A stretch of DNA of 12,939 nucleotides from Bacteroides sp. (GTDB lineage Bacteria; Bacteroidota; Bacteroidia; Bacteroidales; Bacteroidaceae), in assembly GCA_019412865.1 (NCBI GenBank), contig DXOJ01000414.1, positions 1 through 12,939 of the forward strand, in the 5' to 3' direction. Below the pieces are notes generated by a model. It was not told the DNA's origin. It saw only the letters and a program-made list of their open reading frames with translations, and searched no databases. This document shows positions 7,184 through 12,939 of the stretch, one piece after another (within the stretch, counting starts at the first letter, position 1; each line of letters starts with the position of its first letter). The position numbers and the translations under genes are program-made.

Positions 7184-8929
7184 TTATATTCCGGTCTCCT
7201 TCTGCCGTGCTACCATGCGGGCAAATTCGCCGTTTCGGGCAAGCAGTTCGTCGGGTGCTCCTTGTTCTGCGACGGTTCCGTCTTTCAGCACCACGATATG
7301 ATGAGCGTTGGCAACGGTGCGCATACGGTGTGCGATGATGACGACGGTCTTGTTCTTGATCAACTCCGATATACCGGCCTGTATCAACGTTTCGTTCTCT
7401 ACGTCCAGACTTGCCGTTGCTTCGTCCAAGAGGATGACAGGAGCATCTTTGAGAAGCGCACGGGCAATGGATATGCGTTGGCGTTCGCCTCCCGATAGCG
7501 ATTCTCCGTTTTCGCCTATCAAGGTGTCGTAACCGTTGGGCAGCCGGGCGATGAACTCATCGCAACGGGCAAGACGTGCTACCGCTTTCACCTCTTCCTC
7601 GGTAGCGTCTTTCTTCCCGATTTTGATGTTGTCCATGACGGAAGCGTTGAAAAGCAACACGTCCTGAAAGACTACGGCATAGTTTTTCAAGAGCATTTCG
7701 GGATCTATTTTTGAGATGTCCCGTCCGCCAAGTGTGATCTTTCCGCCATGAATATCCCAAAAGCGGGCAGCTAATTTTGCCGAAGTGCTTTTGCCTCCCC
7801 CCGAAGGTCCCACAAGTGCCGTTACTTTGCCTTGCTTGGCAGTGAAAGAGACGTTGCGCAGCACCTGCTTGCTTGTCTCGTAAGCAAAATCGACCTTGTC
7901 AAAACAGATGTCGTAACCCTCTACCGTGCAATCCTCATCGCCTTGCTGTGCGGGCATGTCGTTCATCTCACGTATGCGGTCGATACGCACATCGAGTAGT
8001 ATCAGTGTCGCCATATGGTTGAACACGTCCATGATGGGGTTGTAGATGCTGGCTACAACGAGCAGGAAGACCAAGTAAGTGAACATGTCGATGCTGCCCA
8101 AACCAAGTAAATAAGCTCCCGCAATGATAACGCTTGCCAAACCAAGTTTCAGGATAGACTGTGCACTGCCCACAAGCCCCGCTCCGAGAAATTCGCCTCG
8201 CTGCAGAGTGGCTTCATATATCTCGAGCTGTTTGTCTAAACGGTCGCAATAGGCTGCCTCTCCGTTGTACGATTTAATCTCCTGCGCCGCTTCAAGCCCT
8301 TCCTGTATCTGCTCGGTCGTATCACGCCTTACGTGATAGTACTCCTTATTAGCTTTATCCATAAGCCTTTTTCCTAAGAAGATGACCGTTGTCGCTACCG
8401 GTACGACCCCAAAGAGAGCAAGGGCCAGTTGCCAGTTGTAGAAGAACATCCCGGTGGCAATCAAGATAATGCTGATGACAGAGGCGAAGAGTTGTGGAAC
8501 TGTGTGAGAGAAGAGGGTTTCCAACATGTTACAATCCTCCATCATCGTAGCGGTGAGATCCGAAAGATTCTTTTCTCCGAAGAAAGCCAAAGGCAATTTA
8601 CGCAGCTTCTCGGCAATGCCAATACGACGGTTGGCACTCTCGGTATAGATTTTCGTGTAGGTGCTCTTGTACTGTATCATCGCAATCACAAAGAGTACCG
8701 TCATAAAACAGAGAGCCGTCAGCACGTAGTACCAGAGCCCGTGCGTCGTGCTGTTCCCGGCTTGGATAACAGGGTGCAGGTAATCGGTGATGAACAGAAA
8801 GATGAAGATTACCGGCAGCATCAGTGCCAGGTTGAGAAAAAGAGAAGCTATAACCCCTTTTATAAAGGTCTTTGCCCCGTCTTCCGATAAGGTGAATCTG
8901 TGTTGAAAATATTTACTAATATTCGTAAT
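7184..8929 (-). CDS. ABC transporter half-unit (membrane domain plus ATPase), second of the pair; apparent ATT start
   Basis: An exporter-fold ABC half-transporter of 581 residues: six membrane helices followed by an ATPase. Positions counted from the ATT start are Walker A GPSGGGKST 374-382, Q-loop Gln422, signature LSGGERQR 478-485, Walker B LLDE with catalytic Glu503, D-loop SLD, and switch His534. All catalytic residues are present. The first ATG in frame (8819-8821) would cut away 36 residues that clearly belong to the protein (KYFQHRFTLSEDGAK, then FIKGVIASLF), including the elbow helix and part of helix 1. Between the upstream stop in this frame (8945-8947) and that ATG there is no ATG, GTG or TTG. 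The best start is ATT at 8927-8929, 4 nt behind AGGAGA. It probably forms a heterodimer with the preceding ABC gene, 15 bp upstream. ARFWD and the overall pair layout recall YbtP/IrtA-type transporters. Substrate unknown. Confidence 0.85.
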   Translation of the reverse strand: MTNISKYFQHRFTLSEDGAKTFIKGVIASLFLNLALMLPVIFIFLFITDYLHPVIQAGNSTTHGLWYYVLTALCFMTVLFVIAMIQYKSTYTKIYTESANRRIGIAEKLRKLPLAFFGEKNLSDLTATMMEDCNMLETLFSHTVPQLFASVISIILIATGMFFYNWQLALALFGVVPVATTVIFLGKRLMDKANKEYYHVRRDTTEQIQEGLEAAQEIKSYNGEAAYCDRLDKQLEIYEATLQRGEFLGAGLVGSAQSILKLGLASVIIAGAYLLGLGSIDMFTYLVFLLVVASIYNPIMDVFNHMATLILLDVRIDRIREMNDMPAQQGDEDCTVEGYDICFDKVDFAYETSKQVLRNVSFTAKQGKVTALVGPSGGGKSTSAKLAARFWDIHGGKITLGGRDISKIDPEMLLKNYAVVFQDVLLFNASVMDNIKIGKKDATEEEVKAVARLARCDEFIARLPNGYDTLIGENGESLSGGERQRISIARALLKDAPVILLDEATASLDVENETLIQAGISELIKNKTVVIIAHRMRTVANAHHIVVLKDGTVAEQGAPDELLARNGEFARMVARQKETGI

Positions 8930-8933
8930 GTTG

Positions 8934-8939
8934 TCTCCT
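8934..8939 (-). promoter_or_regulatory. Strong Shine-Dalgarno sequence that fixes the start of the second ABC gene
   Basis: AGGAGA is read on the - strand in the 15-bp gap between the two ABC genes, followed by CAAC and then the ATT codon at 8927-8929. Strong Shine-Dalgarno sites are uncommon in Bacteroidales, whose leaders are usually A-rich, so its presence at the right distance supports initiation here rather than at the ATG 108 bases further on. Confidence 0.6.
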
Positions 8940-8944
8940 GAGGT

Positions 8945-10717
8945 TTATACCGTCCATGTCACGGTTCGTTGATATTCATTCCACATGCTGTTATAGATGC
9001 CGTTTCGGGCTATCAACTCGCTGTGTGTGCCTTCTTCGGCAATCTTGCCTTGTGCTATCACCAGTATCTTGTCGGCATCCTGTACGCTAGTCAGATGATG
9101 GGCGATCATCAACACTGTCTTTCCTTTTCTCAGCTCGTGCAGGGCTTTTTGTATCAGGTGTTCGTTTTCGGGGTCGGCAAAAGCTGTTGCTTCGTCCAGG
9201 ACAACAATCGGCGCATCTTTCAAGATGGCCCGGGCCAAGACAATGCGTTGCTGTTCCCCTCCCGAAAGGAATGTTCCATCTACTCCTATCTTCGTGTTCA
9301 ATCCGTTGGGTAGCCGGTCGATGATCTCCCGACTTTGGGAAAGGTCTATGGCACGTTGCACGGCTTCATCACTCGCTGCCGGATTACCGTATTTGATGTT
9401 CTCCAGCAAAGAGGTCTTGAAGAGTTTTGTATTCTGGAAGACGAAAGCGATGTGGTTCATCAGGTTGTCTTTGGCAATGTTTTTCACATTTATTCCGCCA
9501 ATCGTCACACTACCTGCTGATACGTCCCAAAAGCGGGGAATGAGTTGGGCAATGGTGGTCTTCCCTCCTCCCGATTGCCCCACAAGGGCAAAAGTCTTCC
9601 CTTCGGGGAGGTGGAAGCTGATACCGTCTACGGCATTTTGACCGGCATTGGGATAGGCAAACGAAACGTTCTCGAATGTCACATCGCAAGCGGTGATTTT
9701 CTCCGGATTTTCGGCTATTGGGAGTGGTTCGCTACTCGTCAGGTTTTCCACCCGGCTTATGGCTTGATCTGCCAGAAACATATCTTGTTGCAGATACATC
9801 ACTTTCATCACATTGGTTGCTATCACCGGAGTAATCAGCACATACAGGAACATATCGGTGATGATGGGGGCAATGTTTTCGCTTTTGTTGCCGATAAGCA
9901 ATATGACTACGGGGACAAGTAGGAAAGCAAAGCTATTGATGGCCACCGTGTAGAGTGACATCGGCTTTTGCCAACCCAGCGTGTATTTGGTAACTAAATC
10001 CCGGTAGGCGATGATGCTGTCGTAAAAACGTTTGAAAGAGAATATCGTTTGCTGGAACACTTTCACCACCGAAATACCACGTACGTATTCCACCGCTTCG
10101 CTGCTCATATGCTCTTGTGCTCCGAGGTATTCATTTTGGAACGCCTTCTGAGCAGTTGTATTCATCCGTGTCATGATGAAGACAGCCGCCGTGAGGGGGA
10201 TCAGGCACGCCAGACCAAGTTGCCAGTTGAAGACGAAGATCAATATTATAACCGACAGCGGGGCTATAAAACTCCCCGCCAGGTCGGGCAAGAGATGTGC
10301 GACAAACGTGTGGGTTTCAGAAGCATTTTCATCAATAATCTTACGCATCTGTCCGCTGGTATTCCGGTCGAAGAAGCCAAGCGGCATCTGCATGATTTTT
10401 CTCATAGCCGTACGTCGCATATTGGTTTCTACCCGGAACGCCGCTAAGTGCAAAAGCATCAGCCCGGCAAAGTAAATGACAAGGCCGGCAACGGCTGTGC
10501 CTACCGCCCACCATGCATAGACGTTGATAGGGATTCCTGAGGCAACGCTGCCAGTCAATAGTAGCGAGCGTACGATAAGCCAAATGAAGATGAACGGCAT
10601 AAGCGAGAGCAGACCGCTTAATCCCGACAGTGTCAGGGCTATGGGCATAAGCACCTTGCGTTTGCCCATGTAAAATTGAAGTTTCTTTAATGTATTCATA
10701 TTAATTGATTGTTTCAT
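8945..10717 (-). CDS. ABC transporter half-unit (membrane domain plus ATPase), first of the pair
   Basis: A 590-residue exporter-fold half-transporter. Membrane helices fill about residues 20-310, with the intracellular-loop motif MPLGFFDRNTSGQMRK at 111-126. The ATPase has Walker A GQSGGGKTT at 380-388, Q-loop Gln428, signature LSGGEQQR at 484-491, Walker B VVLDE with catalytic Glu509, an atypical D-loop AFADPENE in place of SALD, and switch His540. The D-loop variant and the AHLLPDLAG phrase are familiar from the YbtQ/IrtB-like group, although clustering of the protein was not possible here. The first ATG overlaps the end of the RND gene by 17 bases; the ATG at 10697-10699, one base beyond that stop codon, would give a 584-residue protein and is equally likely, since neither has a clear ribosome binding site. 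It should pair with the next gene to form an inner-membrane heterodimer. Direction of transport and substrate are not shown. Confidence 0.87.
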   Translation of the reverse strand: MKQSINMNTLKKLQFYMGKRKVLMPIALTLSGLSGLLSLMPFIFIWLIVRSLLLTGSVASGIPINVYAWWAVGTAVAGLVIYFAGLMLLHLAAFRVETNMRRTAMRKIMQMPLGFFDRNTSGQMRKIIDENASETHTFVAHLLPDLAGSFIAPLSVIILIFVFNWQLGLACLIPLTAAVFIMTRMNTTAQKAFQNEYLGAQEHMSSEAVEYVRGISVVKVFQQTIFSFKRFYDSIIAYRDLVTKYTLGWQKPMSLYTVAINSFAFLLVPVVILLIGNKSENIAPIITDMFLYVLITPVIATNVMKVMYLQQDMFLADQAISRVENLTSSEPLPIAENPEKITACDVTFENVSFAYPNAGQNAVDGISFHLPEGKTFALVGQSGGGKTTIAQLIPRFWDVSAGSVTIGGINVKNIAKDNLMNHIAFVFQNTKLFKTSLLENIKYGNPAASDEAVQRAIDLSQSREIIDRLPNGLNTKIGVDGTFLSGGEQQRIVLARAILKDAPIVVLDEATAFADPENEHLIQKALHELRKGKTVLMIAHHLTSVQDADKILVIAQGKIAEEGTHSELIARNGIYNSMWNEYQRTVTWTV

Positions 10718-12939
10718 TGGTTTCTATCTCTTTCCCGAATAACCGGAACTTTTGGAATAACACGGGTGTAACGCAGAGGTCGGCCACGAGTGCCGATACG
10801 ATACCCGCTACGGAGAGCAGACCCATGTGTATAAAAGAGAGGCCTTCGGAAGTCATGTAAATAGCGAAGTTCGCACATATCACGACACTGGTCAGAATGA
10901 TTGGTGTCCCGATCGTACGGAACGAGCGGAGAATGGCATCCCGATAATTACCTCGACGGTCGAACTCCAAATGCCCGTGGTTGATGAAGTGAATGGTGTC
11001 GTCGACAGCCAAACCGAGGATCATCGGCATAATGGTTGCGGTCATCATATCCAACGGGTAGCCCAGCCATCCCATCAGTCCGCCGACCACCAAAGCCGGA
11101 GTGATATTGGGTATCAAACCGATAAGCCCGATGCGTACACTGCCAAAGACCAACATCATTAGGATGCCGATAATAAGGAGAGAGATGGCAAATGAAACCA
11201 TCTGCCCGCGAGCCACGTACTGCATCATCACGGTAAATTGCGGAATACTACCGACTGTAGTGACAGAAGCTTCGGGGAAGAGCCTGGCGGCATTGGCTGC
11301 AATATCGTTCAACTCTCGTTCTACCTCGCCGGAGTCAAAACTGCTGATCTCCACCATCAGGCGCAAACGTCGATAGTCGTAATCGATCCAATATTCCGCT
11401 TCGCTACCGCCTGCATTCTCGTAAAGGAGCAGCAGTTGTGCCACCTCTTCCGGATTCGTCGGAATACGATAATAAGCCGCATCTCCTTCGTGCAGGGTTT
11501 GATTCAGGTCTTTTAGGATATTCAGCACTGTAGTCGTTCGCTTGGTTAGCTTATAGCCTTCGGCCTTTTGTGCCAGAGAGTCTAAGCGTACAAGCATTGC
11601 CGGCGATTTTGTCAAGCCGTCTTCGGGCAGGTCTATCATGACGTCGTAGGTGTAGATGGATCCCAGTTCGCTTTCACCTACTTCCAGCAGATTGTTTACA
11701 TAGGCTATTTTACGTCCCATGGTGCGTTCTATGTCAAAGGCGGTCTCTATCTTGGTGAATTGATAAATGAGTGCTGCGGTAAGCAGCCCTGCAATCCATA
11801 GGATCAATGTGCCATGCCGGAGTACGCTTTCTCCCAAACGCCCCAGTTGATGGTCGAGCCACCGTCCGCCGGTTTCCTGCACTTTGGGATGAGGTTTGCC
11901 GTTCTTGCCAAAACTCAACAGCACGGGCATCAGTGTAATGGCAATGAAGAAAGCCAGCATCACGCACGAGGAGGTAGCGATACCAATGAACCGCATGGGC
12001 TGCATCGGAATAGCGAGAAACGACAGCAGGGCGGCAAAGGTGGTGAGTGCACTGAACAACACAGGCCAGCCCATTTCACCCACGGTCTCTTCTACGGCTC
12101 GTCGACGTTCTCCGTGTAGAAGGAATTGCCGTTTGAAATAGGAAAAGATATGTATGTTATAGGCTATCGAGACGGCAAACGCCAACAGCATAGGTATCAT
12201 CATCATACCGCTGTCTATCGTCATGCCGACATATCCCAACAGTCCATACACAATCACAATTGAGCCTGCCGCCGTGATAAGTGGAACGACAACGCCCCGT
12301 AGGGAGCGTGTTATGAGTAACAAAATAAGAATGGAAACGAGTGCGGCAATGCCCATCACACGGGGCATCTCTTTGCCAATCCATTTCATCTTCATGGCGG
12401 TAACGTAGGGCAAGCCTGTGCCTTTGGGATGGAGCTTTTGGTATTTGTCTTTAGTGATGATATGCTCCAGCTCATTCCCCGTTAGCACTTCAGGAGAAAC
12501 GGCATTCTTACCTTTATTCCACACTGAATCTTTAGGAAAGGTACGCAACTTGAGAATAATCCACGAGAGCGTACCATCTTTGGAGACAAGCCGCTCGGCA
12601 ATATGTGGCTTCATATAGGCTTTGCGACGTATCGTTTCCAGACTTGCCGCATCAGTGGGAATAAGGTCAGGCACTATCTGCTCGATAGTCATTCCTTCTT
12701 CATTCCCTACCATAAATTCGATGTCAGTGAGCGAAGTGATTTTGTCGGCGTATGAAATGCTATCCATCATTTCGTTCGTGAGTTCGCGGATGAGCTCTAA
12801 GTTCTCTTTCATAAACGAATTGTCGCATTGGGTCAGTACGGCGGCAAAATTGTCATTGCCGAATATATCCTTGAATTCTTTGGTCTTGACAAGCATCGGG
12901 TCGTCTTCGAGGAAGTAGTTTTCCCACGAAGCACTCACC
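10701..12939 (-). CDS. RND-superfamily (MMPL-type) exporter, N-terminus cut by the window edge
   Basis: The frame is open to the right edge, so the 745 residues seen lack the true start, probably about 50 residues including helix 1. What remains has the two-fold RND layout: a periplasmic domain (about 1-190), helices at about 193-341, a cytoplasmic link, helix 7 at about 376-394, a second periplasmic domain (about 395-575) and helices 8-12 at about 578-727. This is the single-chain, sterol-sensing-domain-like form (COG1033/MMPL), which typically exports lipids or hydrophobic molecules using the proton gradient. Helix 10 carries AVDDTIHF with the acidic pair Asp646-Asp647, whereas the matching place in helix 4 reads SIAYNIHIF with Ala259-Tyr260, so the usual Asp is missing in the first half. 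A GTG at 12936-12938 is an internal Val, not a start. It overlaps the downstream ABC gene and is the first visible gene of the operon; its promoter lies outside. Confidence 0.87.
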   Translation of the reverse strand, partial: VSASWENYFLEDDPMLVKTKEFKDIFGNDNFAAVLTQCDNSFMKENLELIRELTNEMMDSISYADKITSLTDIEFMVGNEEGMTIEQIVPDLIPTDAASLETIRRKAYMKPHIAERLVSKDGTLSWIILKLRTFPKDSVWNKGKNAVSPEVLTGNELEHIITKDKYQKLHPKGTGLPYVTAMKMKWIGKEMPRVMGIAALVSILILLLITRSLRGVVVPLITAAGSIVIVYGLLGYVGMTIDSGMMMIPMLLAFAVSIAYNIHIFSYFKRQFLLHGERRRAVEETVGEMGWPVLFSALTTFAALLSFLAIPMQPMRFIGIATSSCVMLAFFIAITLMPVLLSFGKNGKPHPKVQETGGRWLDHQLGRLGESVLRHGTLILWIAGLLTAALIYQFTKIETAFDIERTMGRKIAYVNNLLEVGESELGSIYTYDVMIDLPEDGLTKSPAMLVRLDSLAQKAEGYKLTKRTTTVLNILKDLNQTLHEGDAAYYRIPTNPEEVAQLLLLYENAGGSEAEYWIDYDYRRLRLMVEISSFDSGEVERELNDIAANAARLFPEASVTTVGSIPQFTVMMQYVARGQMVSFAISLLIIGILMMLVFGSVRIGLIGLIPNITPALVVGGLMGWLGYPLDMMTATIMPMILGLAVDDTIHFINHGHLEFDRRGNYRDAILRSFRTIGTPIILTSVVICANFAIYMTSEGLSFIHMGLLSVAGIVSALVADLCVTPVLFQKFRLFGKEIETNETIN

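Noticed and set aside
8819..8821. ATG as the start of the second ABC gene
   Set aside because: It would remove 36 residues that resemble the N-terminus of this ABC type, and there is no ribosome binding site in front of it, while AGGAGA lies 108 bases upstream.
8429..8890. A 153-codon + strand reading frame
   Set aside because: It is antisense to the membrane domain of the second ABC gene, with His/Gln/Glu-rich composition typical of antisense shadows.
12936..12938. GTG as the start of the RND gene
   Set aside because: The reading frame is still open at the window edge and the protein would lack helix 1; the codon is an internal valine.

Overview
The window looks like chromosome from a member of the Bacteroidales (Bacteroides, Phocaeicola or Parabacteroides type). 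The indications are a SusC-type receptor relic, a TonB-dependent receptor with an N-terminal carboxypeptidase-regulatory-like domain next to a surface-type lipoprotein, a Bacteroidetes-specific HU-like protein, A-rich weak ribosome binding sites and moderate GC content. The species cannot be fixed from the sequence alone.

Layout. Bases 1-760 are a graveyard on the + strand: a decayed 5' piece of a SusC-family receptor gene (frameshift plus stop) that runs into the 3' third of an IS3-family transposase carrying its own nonsense codon, flanked by a perfect 9-bp inverted repeat. All intact genes lie on the - strand. Reading in the direction of transcription (right to left) there are two blocks. 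Block A (12939 to 5100) is a tightly packed operon: an RND/MMPL-type exporter (cut by the right edge), two exporter-fold ABC half-transporters, a periplasmic LolA-like protein and a predicted outer-membrane beta-barrel resembling DUF1302. Block B (4884 to 799), after a 215-bp gap with palindromic AT-rich motifs, is an HU-like DNA-binding protein, a TonB-dependent receptor and a beta-propeller-like lipoprotein resembling the XusA/XusB xenosiderophore uptake pair.

How the genes may work together. Block A supplies parts for every envelope layer: inner-membrane ABC and RND pumps, a periplasmic lipid-binding-fold carrier and an outer-membrane barrel. It is therefore a plausible trans-envelope system for a hydrophobic substrate, but no substrate can be read from the sequence. 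The ABC pair has features shared with the YbtPQ/IrtAB group, which import metal-siderophores despite an exporter fold, so a link to the uptake module in block B is an alternative. Block B is most simply an outer-membrane uptake operon for an iron chelate, with an HU-like architectural protein made from the same transcript.

The most unusual details are an apparent ATT start codon behind a strong Shine-Dalgarno sequence for the second ABC gene, the loss of the conserved acidic residue in one half of the RND pump, and the HU-like gene placed first in a receptor operon. No tRNA, rRNA, CRISPR array or clear intrinsic terminator was seen.
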